From positions 44,060,554 through 44,124,553 of the forward strand of contig OY978525.1 in the NCBI GenBank assembly GCA_963854835.1: DNA of 64,000 nucleotides, in the 5' to 3' direction. A program made the position numbers and the translations under genes. The DNA comes from Megamerina dolium. Lineage: Eukaryota; Arthropoda; Insecta; Diptera; Megamerinidae. Position 1 is the first letter of the stretch. The number at the start of each line of letters is the position of its first letter. Below are positions 1 through 12,084 of this stretch, piece after piece. The notes beneath the pieces are model-generated. The model was not told the DNA's origin, did no database searches, and saw nothing but the letters and a program-made list of their open reading frames with translations.

Positions 1-70
1 TACTTTTTAATCTAGCTCCTATACAAAGTAGTGGAAATAAAAGAAAAATAAGGATATATGAGCAAACTTT

Positions 71-285
<215 letters not shown>

Positions 286-290
286 CTTCT

Positions 291-813
<523 letters not shown>

Positions 814-1130
814 CAGGGTATAATTTGGTCGGCCCCAGACGACTGTAAGGTCAATTTTTCTTTCAGTGTTCCTATATTATTGCAATAGGTTAATTTGGAA
901 TTTAGTAACGAGTTTTCTTTTATTGATATTGTCAATATGCATGCACGTACGTATGCTTTGTATGATAAGTAATGATTTGTGTATTTGAAAATATTAAAAA
1001 GTTCCTATGAAGAAGTTGGCAATATACCTACGAAATGTTTAGGATAAGAGAGTTATCCTTGAATTGAAATTTTATTTGCAACAAAATGTGACCATTGAGC
1101 CTGCAGGCAGTTGCTGTTGCAGAAATAAAA

Positions 1131-2233
1131 TACGAAGGCAATCCCAGAATTACCTGACCTAACAAATAAACAACAAATTTGGGAAATTTTTTTTTATTTC
1201 TCCTTTTATAATCTCCTTTTAGCTCTATAATCTTTTCCCAGCGATATTCTATAGCTTCGATACCCTGTTTATAGTGTGAACTGTTTAGCTCATTAAAATA
1301 GCCATCTACCGCAGACTCCACCTCTCCTCCGTTGTTTACTAATCTTGCATAAATTTGGAAATAGAAAATAATCCAAAGGAGCTAAATCTGGGGAATGAGG
1401 TGCGTGCTGAAGCAATTCGAGCTTTAACTCATTGATTTTGGCCACCGCAATAGCGGATTTGTGAATTGAGCATTGTCTTGATGAAACAACACTTTTTTTT
1501 TCGCCAAATACGGCATTTTTCTTTTTCATTTCATAACCTTGCCTGCAGATGGAACTGTCTTCGCCTTCTTTGGACACAATTTTCCCCTTTCAGTAAGCTG
1601 TTTTGACTGCTCCTTTGTCTCAAGTTTGAAGTAGTGGACCCATGTCTCATCCATGGTTACGAATCGACGCAAAATCTCGGCTCTATTACTGTGAAACATC
1701 GCCAAACACTCTATAGAAATATCTTCAAGACGTTGTTTTTGTTCTATTGTGAGCAAACGCGGCACCCATCTTGCACACATTTTTTTCATCTCCAATTTTC
1801 GGTCAATATACGATGTATAGCACTTTTTGAAATACCTGTAATTTCACCTAGACGGCGATCATCCAATACCATTTTGTGGATTTTCTTAACCATTTCTGGC
1901 GTAGCCACCTCAATTGCCACCCAATATTTTATGGTCGTAAATGAAGGAGCAGACTCCCCCAGAGCAGAATCTAGTTTGTCTCTAATATTCGTTGGTCTGA
2001 GACCTTTCAAATGAAAGTATTGAATTACATAACGGTGACCAATTTTATGCATGTTTACAAATCCACTGAGATCGTTAACTTTCGATGGCTCAAAAAAAAA
2101 AAAACTAAACAACGTGGCGCCTTGAAACTTATAAAATAAGTTTTATAAGATTGCGACTCTTCGCCAAAGTAATTTTTTTAAACTACTGCCGCCATCAATA
2201 TATCAGGTCGGGTAGTTCTGGAACCGCCCTAGT
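1131..2233 (-). mobile_element. mariner-type DNA transposon A, copy 1 (inactive)
   Basis: This is a nearly full-length mariner of about 1.1 kb. Imperfect terminal inverted repeats can be aligned: the left end around 1134-1165 carries CCAGAATTACCTGACCT, and the reverse complement of the right end around 2202-2232 carries CCAGAACTACCCGACCT. TA dinucleotides lie near both ends. The transposase lies on the minus strand and is broken into at least three frames. A second partial copy of the same family is at 11125-11765. Family membership is well supported; the exact terminal bases are not. Confidence 0.85.
1170..2052 (-). pseudogene. mariner A transposase pseudogene
   Basis: The product would be a mariner DDE/D transposase that cuts and pastes the element at TA sites. 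Reading on the minus strand, the N-terminal helix-turn-helix region begins with MHKIGHRYVIQYFHLKG. It is followed by the linker region ending ISKSAIHRILTENW, the first catalytic block MDETWVHYF, and the C-terminal SPDLAPLDYFLFP block holding the last catalytic Asp. The C-terminus ends near FVVYLLGQ, next to the terminal repeat. The pieces lie in different frames, and the segment around the second catalytic Asp is degraded. No full-length protein can be made. Confidence 0.85.
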
Positions 2234-3289
2234 ATAAATTTGTATTTTGTTCACATTATTTTACATGGAAAATTGAAATAATATCCAATAGAAATTTTAA
2301 ACCACTACGCATTCCTATAGAAATGATCTGATAATTATACATTTTTAACGACATAACATCAGGCGGCTCCAAAGATGTTTGGTCAAAAAGTAATCACGTC
2401 GAATATAAAGTATAATTTTTTCCTGGCTGATGGTAGAAAATAATAATTACTTCACACACTTTGTATATAAATAGCGTTTAGGAACACCACTGTGCAATTT
2501 ATACATAAAACATATTACTTACTCTGCTATTGCATACCAAATAAAATTGATGCACAATTCTGATATCTGATGTTCATCAAACTGAGTTGCCAACCAAAAT
2601 TCACATAAGCGTTTAGGAACTCTATGCGTTCAGAAAATCTACCTATTATACATGTTATAATATTGTCCAAGGTCGGATTAAGTGGCGTACGAAATGTTCC
2701 TGTGAACAGCGCGCCTGTCAATGGAGACACATAAGCGATCGGCAGTGGAGTGATTCCGGGTTGAACAACTGATGCGCTGATCTCATGAGGGATTCCAAGG
2801 CTCCACTTTACAGAAATTTGCATAATTTTCTATAATGAATCATTTTCGCCTCTGAGCGAAAAGATATAAAACGGATGCTATGATTTCATAGCATTTTATA
2901 TCATAAGTACAAGGGTAAAAAGGTAAAACAGCAGTTGAGACATTGAATTGCTTTCCCGACTATTATTTTAGCACTCCAGAGGAGAGTTAAGAGGATTGAG
3001 TGAAAATGGCAGAGTTTCACAACTAAAACCCCTTGAAGAAGAAGGTATTTGTATATTTGTGGTATCAGTTGCTGGTAACAAAGTTTATATTTATTTTACA
3101 ACTTTTCTTGCATTTTCTTACATTAGTTCTTGCTTCTTTTTGTGTAAGTGTGAGTATGTACAGTACACATTACAGTAACAGTAGTTTGCCTGTACATATA
3201 ATTATAAAATGATGTTATAAAGGAAATATGTTCATGAACTTATAAGTATTTTGTATAACCTTTCGAACTAATTCAAACAAACGAGACGA
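2234..3289. other. unassigned AT-rich sequence
   Basis: No mobile element or repeat shared with the rest of the window is recognised here. The only notable item is the minus-strand open frame at 2527-2823, listed separately. Confidence 0.5.
2527..2823 (-). CDS. hypothetical 98-residue open frame
   Basis: This minus-strand frame runs from ATG at 2823 to a stop near 2527. It is less AT-biased than its surroundings and encodes a moderately hydrophobic, proline-containing product with the stretch VVQPGITPLPIAYVSP. I recognise no domain. It does not overlap any identified transposon. It could be one exon of a split host gene or a chance frame in low-complexity intergenic DNA; splice signals were not established. 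Nothing is claimed about function. Confidence 0.2.
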   Translation of the reverse strand: MQISVKWSLGIPHEISASVVQPGITPLPIAYVSPLTGALFTGTFRTPLNPTLDNIITCIIGRFSERIEFLNAYVNFGWQLSLMNIRYQNCASILFGMQ

Positions 3290-3715
3290 AAAGCGGGAAC
3301 GTACAAGTTCGAGATTAAGTTTCGATGACACTCATAAGTGGTAGTGGTAATAATATCGCTGTTTGTGCGACTAATCTCTAGAGGGAGTAGTTCGGGATTA
3401 ATCTCTTTAGATATCAATCGAAGATTAATTAGTCTCCGATCGGTCTCTTTAGATATGCGTTGGGGATACATTTTTAAATCAATTAATATATTTAGAGATT
3501 TTCAACACTTTCAAGTGATTCGCTTTTAAGTCAGCAATAACATGTTGCATATCAGCTTAGGTGGTAGAGTGACGGTGATAAAACATACCGTCAAGCATAC
3601 AAAATAAATTGTATGATCTGTACACAGGATCGAATCACGGCGAGTGAAAACAATTTTTTTTTTATTTTTTACTTGAGAATCATAACGTAATTAATGAAAA
3701 TAAATTATTTTTGAT
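3290..3715 (+). repeat. interspersed repeat family 2 (SINE-like), copy 1, partial
   Basis: This segment shares blocks with the copies at 10440, 24570 and 48257. The shared parts are the 'gagtagttcgggatt' stretch, the 'cactttcaagtgattcgctt' stretch, an A-box-like GGTGGTAGAGTGACGG, and a B-box-like GGATCGAATCACGG. It then runs into a T-rich stretch. It lacks the 3' part with the ACCCGTTCGGGT palindrome seen in the other copies. Confidence 0.7.
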
Positions 3716-3756
3716 ATCAATCAAAATCATTAATCATTCTTATTTTTTAGGTGAAT

Positions 3757-3771
3757 AATCATGCACACATA
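3757..3771. repeat. target-site duplication (left) of SINE family 1 copy
   Basis: AATCATGCACACATA occurs here and again at 4141-4155, exactly flanking the SINE between them. A 15-bp perfect duplication is typical of target-primed retrotransposition. Confidence 0.9.
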
Positions 3772-4140
3772 GTGGGTGCCGTAGCTCAGTGGTTAGTGTG
3801 TTCGCCTTCTGATCTGTAGGTCGTGGTTCAATACCCGGCTGATGCATAACAAATTTACTATCGAAAATATTTTTCTTTCGAACGGTACCCACCTGTCGGC
3901 AAGCAATTGGCAATTCTTCCGACAGTAACAACTTGCCATGAAAAAGCTTCTAAAAAGAACTCTGTGACAAAGCTCAGAAAAAGTGATGTCACAAGTGTTC
4001 TGCCGTTCGGAACCGGCTAAAATAAGTAGGTCCATTCTAATACTGTCCAAAATTTAAGACGCACAACAGTAATGGAGGAGAAGCTCGGCCAATGAGCCCT
4101 TTGGGGCTTTAAGTGCCACATATTTATTTTTTTTTTATTT
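3772..4140 (+). mobile_element. tRNA-derived SINE, family 1 (complete copy)
   Basis: This 369-bp SINE has a tRNA-like 5' head. The internal RNA polymerase III promoter elements are visible as an A-box (TAGCTCAGTGG near 3782) and a B-box (GGTTCAATACC near 3826). A tRNA-unrelated body follows, with the 'ggcaagcaattggcaattct' and 'tgacaaagctcagaaaaag' blocks, and then a T/A-rich tail. A perfect 15-bp target duplication flanks it. It encodes no protein and would depend on a LINE for mobility. Seven other copies or fragments lie in the window. The parental tRNA cannot be assigned safely because the anticodon arm pairs poorly. Confidence 0.9.
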
Positions 4141-4155
4141 AATCATGCACACATA
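4141..4155. repeat. target-site duplication (right) of SINE family 1 copy
   Basis: This is the perfect match to 3757-3771. Confidence 0.9.
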
Positions 4156-5266
4156 CAAAATATAGCTCTTTCGGTCGATGCATTCTTTCAAAAGTAACAA
4201 TGTATGAACATATTGTACTTCAGTTTATAATTTGTTTATAAGTGAATGGTACTGACTAAATTGCATAGTAGGTACATTCTTAGAACATTGACATTCGCAC
4301 CTACCAAATGTACTACATTATGTAAAAACTTAAATCAGTACTCATTTTTACAGATATAGCCCGTTTTTAGTGTGCTAACAATCAGTTCGGTTTTTATTGT
4401 GCTCGATAAACAGAGCCAGGCTTAATTAGTTAGTCAAAAATGTTCCTCAAATTTTCCTGTAAAAATATGTAGATCAGAATGAATCAGGTGAATTTCATTC
4501 AATTAATTTAGATATTTTATCACAAATGTGTCCAACATAAGAGTGAAATCGTTTGCGGCTATTTGGCTGCACTTAACTGCAGTAAATGTTGTAACCCTCA
4601 TAAAGTTGGTTATCGAAAAATAAGAATAACACTGTTTTATCTTTTGCGAGTATTTACTCATATCTTTCATTTAACAACCATTTCCTTTGGAAAGTAGTAG
4701 ATTCACAATTCTCAATTTCATCGTAACAATTGATTTTAATAATTTTTTTAATAATGTGTTAATAATGTATACAAAGAATCCGAATTTTCTTTAATTTTAA
4801 ACCGCCGTTATGTATATAATGCTATGCCAAAGACAACTATATTTTAGACGATGGATAAGATAAATCGATAATTCTGCAAACATTTTGTAATAAAGTTGTG
4901 AACGCACTTAATGTAACTTCAATACAAAGTCGTGAAAAATATTTAATTTTGATCCACCATAACTTGCGTACTCATCGTGTAAATTATTTAAACTACAAAC
5001 CAGAGCATAAAATAAGGAAAATTTGCAACTACAAAAGAAAATATTTTTAACGATTACATTTACATAACAAAAACAAACAAAAAATTGTACGGAAAATGTT
5101 AAGTTATAATCGCAATCGTATTTTTTTCCTTTACTCTAGAGGGTAACCTTCGTCGATTCGACGAACACTATTGCTATTTTTCTAATTTCTCAACAATCAT
5201 TTGACATATAGGACTCTCTTTTGCAAAAACGTTACTTTGAATTCTATTTTAAAGTTGAGCAGACGT
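4156..5266. other. unassigned AT-rich sequence
   Basis: I see no coding frame of note and no repeat shared with other parts of the window. A 17-bp palindrome with core TTCGTCG...CGACGAA lies near 5151, but its role is unknown. Confidence 0.5.
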
Positions 5267-5269
5267 TAA

Positions 5270-6303
5270 TGCTGCAACTAGCCACCGACGTAAAAACGTA
5301 GAACGTGTCAGCTGACACGACCTATCTTATGGGAATGTCGTGTTAACGAAAACTCACCAACGTAGGACGGTGACGTAGACGTTGCTCGTAGCGGAGAGAA
5401 TCAACAGCAATTTGATTTTTTACGTAAAAACGTGTCAGCTGATCGCTCTATATGTGTACAGGGTTACCAGCTTAGACTTTTATAAATGAATAAAAACTTA
5501 ACTAAATAAGATTAGTTTTTTTTTTAATTAATCAAAACTATCATCGTGTTTAGTAATTTATTAAAATATACTTCACGTATATTAATTTTTTTTTTAGTTT
5601 ATAACATATATATTATGAAATTTGATCATGAAAATGGTAAGTGTGATTAAAAGCATGCACGCACAGTGTTACATGGCAACATTGTTATGTATGTATATAA
5701 GAAAGAACAGTCGATTTCTCCGTCGCTGCTACGGGCATAACTTTTGACAAATTTTTGCTCTTACGTACGAACGGTACGTACGTACGCTACGTCGGTGGCT
5801 AGTTGCAGCATAAGAGCAAAAATTTGTCAAAAGTTATGCCCGTAGCAGCGACGGAGAAATCGACTGTTCTTTCTTGTATATATACATAACAATGTTGCCA
5901 TGTAACACTGTGCCTGCATTCATTTAATCAAACTTACCATTTTCATGATCAAATTTCATAATATATATGTTAGAAACTAAAAAAAAAATTAATATACGTG
6001 AAGTATATTTTAATAAATAACTAAACACGATGATAGTTTTGATTAATTAAAAAAAAACCTAAACTTTTTTAGTTAATTTTTAATTCATTTATAAAAGTCT
6101 AAGCTGGTAACTCTGTAAACATATAGAGCGATCAGCTGACACGTTTTTACGTAAAAATCAAATTGCTGATGATTCTCTCCGCTACGAGCAACGTCTACGT
6201 CACCGTCATACGGTGGTGAGTTTTCGTTAACACGACGTTCCCATAAGATAGGTCGTATCAGCTGACACGTTCTACGTTTTTACGTCGGTGGCTAGTTGCA
6301 GCA
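5270..6303. mobile_element. foldback (long inverted repeat) element, 1,034 bp
   Basis: Two arms of about 494 bp (5270-5763 and 5811-6303) are near-perfect reverse complements, separated by a 47-bp spacer. Each outer end is TGCTGCAACTAGCCACCGAC reading inward, and TAA lies directly outside both ends (5267-5269 and 6304-6306), a 3-bp target duplication of the TWA kind used by PIF/Harbinger. The spacer itself ends with a third copy of the terminal motif (about 5786-5810), again followed by TAA. No coding frame fits the arms. It is either a true foldback element or two inverted copies of a MITE fused at the centre. Confidence 0.88.
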
Positions 6304-6520
6304 TAAGCGGCGTGAGCATTACGTAAGTGCTTTTTTTGCAGAAAACAAAAACAAACTTCTTCGCAATGACGAAGTTTACCTTTTGAGTACTTTTATTTAT
6401 GTTTTTTACTGTATTCCTTTTATTTTGCATTTATCCATTGGATATTTAGCAGCAATTAGTAATATTTACATTTTATTTTGTAGAGGAAGCAGCCACTGCT
6501 GTACCCATTATTAACTAATA

Positions 6521-8083
6521 CTAATAACAATTTAATTTATAATTTACAATACATAATGCTTCATTATATAATTTGGAATGATGCGAATCTTTTAACCTAT
6601 GTGTTGTTCTTATGTTGCTCTTCAATTCTGTGGCGAGTGTATTGGGATGCTTCTCCAAACGTTGTAGATAACTTCGGTTGTATTTAATTATTTCTTCTTG
6701 TACGGTTGGAATTTTTAAATCGTAATGTATGATGTCATTCGTAACATACCAAGGAGCACTTGTAATCATTCGTAATACTTTTGATTGAAGCCGTTGTATG
6801 ATATTACTGTTCGATTTTGAGGCTGTTCCCCATAGCTTTATTCCATATGTCCATATTGGCTTGACAATTGCTTTGTATATTAATAATTTGTTGTCTAGAG
6901 ATAATTGAGAATCGCGGCTAATTAACCAGTGCAGTTTTGTTAGCTTTATGCCAAGCTGTTTTCGTTTTGTAAAGATGTGTTTCTGGCATGTGAGTCTTCT
7001 GTCCAGATGGAGACTACGGCATTTGGCGCTAACTTCTTGAGGTAGATTTTCATTGATGAAGATGCGTTGACGCAATATTTGGATTGTCATGGCTAGCTAA
7101 TACAACTGCATCATCTACAAACGTTGCAATCGTGGTAGTTGGTGTTTTTGGTAAGTCAGAGGTGAATAAAGTGTAAAGCACAGGGCCAAGTACTCTACCT
7201 TGAAGTACTCTGGAGTTTATTTCATATATTTGCGTAAGTTCGTCATTAAATTTTACCATAAAATTCCGTCGAGTGATTTTAGTATTTTGTAGTACGGGTT
7301 GGGAAGCAGTTTCTTTAGTTTATAAAGTAGACCAGCGTGCCAAACTTTATCGAAGGCCTGTGTTATAACAAGAAACGCAGCCGTGCAATATTGCCTGCTA
7401 TTCATCGCAGTATTTATCACTCTATATACTCTATGTACTTGTTCTATAGTAGCGTGATCTTTCCTGAAACCAAATTGATGGGCAGGAATTAGTTTCTGAG
7501 AGTACATTATTGGCTTTTATTTGGCTAACAGTATCTTTTCAAAAACTTCGCTGATAATAGGTAGAAGACTTATCGGTTGGTATGATGTTACTTGTTCAAG
7601 AGGTTTTCCTGGTTTTGGTATAAGAATTATCTGAGATACTTTCCATTGAAGGGGGAAATAACCTCTATGTATGTAGTCTCCCACTACAATAAATTTATCA
7701 CCTTGACTTTGGAAGAAGTCTACAAACTCGTTTTTCTTGATCGTCCATGAAGGAGGGCAATAAATTGAAGCCACTGTTATCGAGCCATTAAAACTGTTTA
7801 TTTTAATGATTGTGCTTTGAATATTAGATTTTTGAAAATGATTATTGATTTCATGTTTAATATTATCCTTAATTATAATAGCTGCACCCTCTCTAGCGGT
7901 TCCAGCTGAATGGTTTGTGTTGTATATTTTGTATTTCTTTATAGAAATATAGCTTTTCTCTGTAAAATGTGTTTCCGATATGAACATGATATCTATATCA
8001 TACTCTGTAAGGAATGATTTGATTTCATGACAATGCTGGTTAAGGCCATTAGCATTCCACTCTGCCATTATAAGTGATTTCAT
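6521..8083 (-). pseudogene. Jockey ORF2 (endonuclease/reverse transcriptase) pseudogene
   Basis: ORF2 normally nicks target DNA and copies the element RNA in place. On the minus strand the frame opens with MKSLIMAEWNANGLNQH, the N-terminus of an AP-like endonuclease, with FISETHF and ASIYCPP blocks. It then jumps from the VVGDY block straight into the RT entry WKVSQIILIPKPGKP, so most of the endonuclease and the thumb-side start of RT are deleted. Next come HQFGFRKDHATIEQV and the catalytic FVDDAVVLA block (7050-7259). The C-terminal part is IWTYGIKLWGTASKSN. At least three frame changes make it non-functional. Confidence 0.88.
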
Positions 8084-8089
8084 TTGGTT

Positions 8090-8990
8090 AATTTTTCAAC
8101 AACGGTTGTTAAGAGGCTAAGCATAGTCCCCATTTGTTCCATAAGTGCTTTAATTCATTCATTTCGTTCACTTCCGCATATGTTGCTTTTGTATTATTCC
8201 CAATAGTAGGTGCATTATCAGTGATGTTTGGCACTACTTTTTGTCTTAGCGAGGTATAATATTTTTGTTGCAGTTCATTATAGACAGTACAACCTTTGTA
8301 ATTTGCCGGATGGTTGTCTCCACATGGTGAGTTCTTAGGAGTTGAATATTTGCAACATTCGATATATATTCGAGTTTTGCACTAGTTTTTTTTATTAATT
8401 GTTGATCATTATCTGTTTCTTCTTCATCTTGATCGAGGAGAGCGAATGTATTTGCATGACTTTCGGTCTGTTACCCAAGCCAGTAATCAATTATTTTAGA
8501 TTGCTTCGCATTTTTTTGCTGTATATTATCTGGGCTATATCTCGACCGCTTAGTGTTTTCTGATTGTGGTGTTAATAACTTAGGTGACTTTTTTCCTAAT
8601 GGGTGGTTTGATTTTTTATCGGTTGAGTCGTTTATTTAGAGTATTTAAGTGGTTGGGTGTGTGTTTTCTGTGAATTGAATGAATTGCTGTTATTGCTTAC
8701 CGAATTTATTGTATAAACAGTTGATGTTTCTACGAGAGAGCATATGCTTAGTTTACTTGCTGTAGTTACCATAATAACTGTGCTGGCAATGCTTGCTGTA
8801 CGATGTTTGTTGTTGTTGTTGTTGCAGTACTTTGTTGAGTAATTCCTACAAATGACCGATCGTTTGAAGTATCAGTGAGCGGCGAAATACATTGCTCGGT
8901 TCTTGAAAGTGGTGTACTCGTTAAATTGAGAGAAAGTGATATTTGCGCTGGAGAATTAATTCTGCTTAATTGTTTCACTGAATTGTTTGA
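8090..8990 (-). pseudogene. Jockey ORF1 (gag-like) pseudogene
   Basis: ORF1 encodes an RNA-binding gag-like protein. Here its N-terminal Asn/Ser/Thr-rich part (around 8978-8766) is followed by the IIDYWLG block, an in-frame TAA, and an acidic DQDEEETDND stretch. After a deletion the frame resumes at the C-terminal zinc-knuckle remnant CGDNHPANYKGC near 8300. The same TAA after IIDYWLG is present in the copy at 22.3 kb. The gene is dead in this copy. Confidence 0.75.
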
Positions 8991-9045
8991 CAGAGATTGT
9001 GATATATTGCATTCAGAGCTTAACGGGGAAGTAAGGGATAATTTG

Positions 9046-10439
9046 AAATAAAAATCACTTATTTCGCTGATTTTTTGCGGAGATACAGCTTAAGCAAATT
9101 TATTTTAACATTTTTTTAATCATAAAGCATCATCTAGAGAATATTTAATTAAATGTCCGTAATTAAATATTGAAAAATAAGCCAGTGACAGAGCATTTCC
9201 CAAAATGTCTTTTGAAAAATACGTTGTTCGGTGAACACGATAACTCTGCGGAGAATTATCTGAAATCAAAAATATTGTTAAATTTACTTAAATTATGAGT
9301 TAATTCTCCCCCCTCCATCGTTGTTGAGTTATCACTTTTGTTTTTCAACAGTTCGTGGTCAATTTTGCTTATCTCTTACCCCCCTCTTAACGCGATCGCA
9401 CCCAACAAAGAACGCTTTCATTTTGGGGGAGAGCGTTTTACACTCATTACCCGAACTTAATTTGTATATTATTTTCTTTTATTTATTTGTATTTTTGTCT
9501 TCTTTTTCCAATTATTCTATTAATAGAACTTGAAAGCGATATACCTTCACATATTCACTGCGAGAGCAGATTTTCAAATTCTATGCGTCTATTTCGCTAT
9601 TATTATTCAACATCTAACTGCTTAGTTTATAATTTTATCACAGTGCTCGACAAAAACACGTCCGCACTCGGAGCAATTGAGAAAATACCAGATGCGTGCT
9701 TTTTGTCTTTTTTTTAATTCTTGTAATTTTTCTGCAAGCTGTCTACTGTTCGGATGTATCCTGTTGTGGTAGAATTATATTCATTCGTTATTCCATCCAC
9801 GCTTTTTGCTTTTGTTTGAGGCTTACTTTGTCGGTTTTTCTGTTCTCAATAATTTGCTTGTTTTTTTTTTAAATATCGCACAAAAGCAAACTTTCACCGT
9901 TTGTGAAATTTGGAGCACGGAGCCGCGGTTTCGATTCGGTTTGCATGATTCAGCGTTTAACGAAAATCTGCAAGGAATTTTAATTCAGGCTGTGCAAAAT
10001 TAATAAATCATTGGATTTTACTTACCTGAATTAATGCGTTATCAAATGTGGAATCTTAATTCTTCAGTATCTAATATGTACATGTGTATGGATATTTAAG
10101 AATTTAAACTAATAAATAGTACTTTATTTCACTATATTTTAATACTTACGACAATTTTGTAAATTCAAGCAGCTGTCACTGAAAATATTCAATTTGAAAT
10201 TTTAAATAGCAGACGAATATGAATAACCAAAACAAATGACACAAAAAAGAGTCAGTGGTGCCAACCGCAATCAAAAATGCTGGAATTAACTAACTCGGAT
10301 TCAAATATCTATTGTGAAGCACACTGTTTGGGCTAAAAAAATAACAATCTAAGCTACTTAATTCTGGATTTATCAATTTAACCTTGTATATTCTGCAAGT
10401 GGGCCTTAGAGTCTTTAGCGTTTCTATTTGGCTTTTCAA
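9046..10439. other. unassigned sequence
   Basis: There are several short open frames (for example 9321-9533 and 9487-9717), but none has a recognisable domain and composition is that of AT-rich spacer. The last part, from about 10270, may be the degraded 5' flank of the repeat that follows. Confidence 0.4.
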
Positions 10440-11045
10440 GTGATTCGCTTTTAAGTCAACAGTAATGTTTTGCAGATTAGTATAGGTGGTAGAGCGACGG
10501 TGATAGATCATACGATAGCCAAAACACACAATGTTGGGTGCACAGATTCGAATCCGAGGAGAGTAGCAGAAAATACGTAAATTTTATTTCCACATTCAAA
10601 TTTGAAATATATAAATAGGAATTTATAATGCATTGAATCTGTGATCTGTACTACGTACCCAGGCTCGAATCACGGCAAATTAAAAAAAAAATTATTTTTT
10701 AGAAGAGAATTATAATGCAATTAATGAAAATAAATTATTTGATGCGAATAGCGGCAAAGAGAAAAATGGGTAAATTGACAAATAGTGGAAAAGAAAATGT
10801 ACTTGAGAAATATATTGAATGAAAATTTCGAACCGTGCGACTAATTTATTTATAGAAGGCGACTAATCCACATTTGTACCCGTTCGGGTATAAAAGGGTA
10901 CAATTGGTCTCTTTATAAGACATGCTCGAACAAAAGGGAACAGTTCACTCGATACAAGGAGATCAAAAGTGCGATTAGTCGCATGTTCCTTTGCGACTGA
11001 TCCCGGACACATCCCGGCCACGTCGCATTTTTTGCAGGGCATTAA
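10440..11045 (+). repeat. interspersed repeat family 2 (SINE-like), copy 2
   Basis: This copy has an A-box-like GGTGGTAGAGCGACGG (about 10489), a B-box-like ATTCGAATCC (about 10544) and a second B-box-like CTCGAATCACGG (about 10662). T-rich and AT-rich stretches follow, then the palindrome ACCCGTTCGGGT running into TATAAAAGGG (about 10879). It ends with TTTGCGACTGATCCCGG and TTTTTTGCAGGG. The order of blocks is the same in the copies at 24570 and 48257. No protein is encoded. Confidence 0.8.
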
Positions 11046-11124
11046 TGATTAAATTATGATCTATCGCTCTGTATCGTTGTACATATGTTGCTTTCTTTTA
11101 CATTCTCCCTTTCTCTATGCGAGG

Positions 11125-11765
11125 AGGGCGTTCCCAGAACTACGACATATAGGTGGCAGCAGTAGTATGAAAAAAAATTACTTTCGTGAAAAGTGGCAAC
11201 CATATAAAACCTTGTTTATTATTTTCTAGAGCCATCGAAAATTAACGACCTCAGTTAACATGCAAAAAATTAGTCACCGTTATGTAATTGAATACTTTCA
11301 TTTGAAAGGTCTCAGTCCAATGAATATTAAAGCCGAACTAGATTCTACTCTAGTGGAGTCTGCTCCTTCGTTTACGACCATAAAATATTGGGTGGCAGAG
11401 TTTAAACGAGGTCGTACGAGCTGCTAGACGAACAACGTAGTGATCGACCAATTGAGGTGGCCATGCCAGAAACGGTTTAGATAATTCACAAAATGGTATT
11501 TTGTGATCGCCGGCTGAAGGTGTGTGAGCTAGGTTACGGGTATTTCTAAAAGTGATATACATCGTATATTGACCGAAAATTTAAAGATGAAAAAGCTGTG
11601 TGCAAGATGGGTGCCGCTTTTGCTCACAATAGAACAAAAACAACGTCTTGAAATGTTTGGCAGTAATAAAGCCGAGTTTTTTTGGCGATTCATAACCATG
11701 GATGAGACATGAGTAATCCATTTAACATCTGAGACAAAGCAGCAGTCAAAACAATGGAAATATTG
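11125..11765 (+). mobile_element. mariner A, copy 2, 5' half only
   Basis: The left end (GGGCGTTCCCAGAACTACGA) matches the outer end of the mariner at 1131-2233 in reverse complement. Transposase remnants follow on the plus strand, from MQKISHRYVIEYFHLKG (11260) through the helix-turn-helix region to the MDET block near 11698. There are several internal stops and frame breaks. The 3' half and right terminal repeat are missing after about 11765. Confidence 0.85.
11260..11765 (+). pseudogene. mariner A transposase N-terminal pseudogene
   Basis: This covers the N-terminal DNA-binding half and the first catalytic Asp block of a mariner transposase. An in-frame TGA replaces the codon after the MDET block, and there are frameshifts near 11400 and 11520. 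It shares long blocks with the copy at 1170-2052, so the two derive from one family. Confidence 0.8.
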
Positions 11766-12084
11766 TATGATTACAAATTTAGTGCAAATTTAGAAACATG
11801 CTATTACTCAAAATTCCACAAGCCTGTAACAATTTTAAATATTCAGTACATATACAGTACGAAGTATAAAAATCACTGATTTGGAATATTTGGAAAATCC
11901 ATAATTTCAGTATCATTCTTTATATTTACTACCCTAATAATTATTCATGTCAATATCACTCGTATATGGTCATCTCATTCCACACATTGCATTCATATGT
12001 ATTTGATTTTTAACGAATATGAGCAATATATTGTTAGTGTTGCATACTTTCAAAGGTTTACTTTTAAGATATATATCGATATTT
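11766..12084. other. unassigned sequence
   Basis: AT-rich spacer. I see nothing recognisable in it. Confidence 0.5.

Larger units (their letters stand above)
6520..9045 (-). mobile_element. Jockey-type LINE, internally deleted (copy 1)
   Basis: This minus-strand non-LTR retrotransposon holds pieces of both expected reading frames: a gag-like ORF1 (about 9000 to 8090) and an endonuclease/RT ORF2 (8083 to 6521). At least two internal deletions are evident, one in ORF1 and one joining the endonuclease to the RT, with further frame breaks. The 5' half of ORF1 is nearly identical to the plus-strand copy at 22095-22500. No clear poly(A) tail was found at the 3' side. Confidence 0.85.

Noticed and set aside
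3773..3845. A possible tRNA gene
   Set aside because: The A and B boxes are present, but the anticodon arm pairs poorly, the acceptor stem is not closed, and the unit continues into a repeated SINE body with a target duplication.
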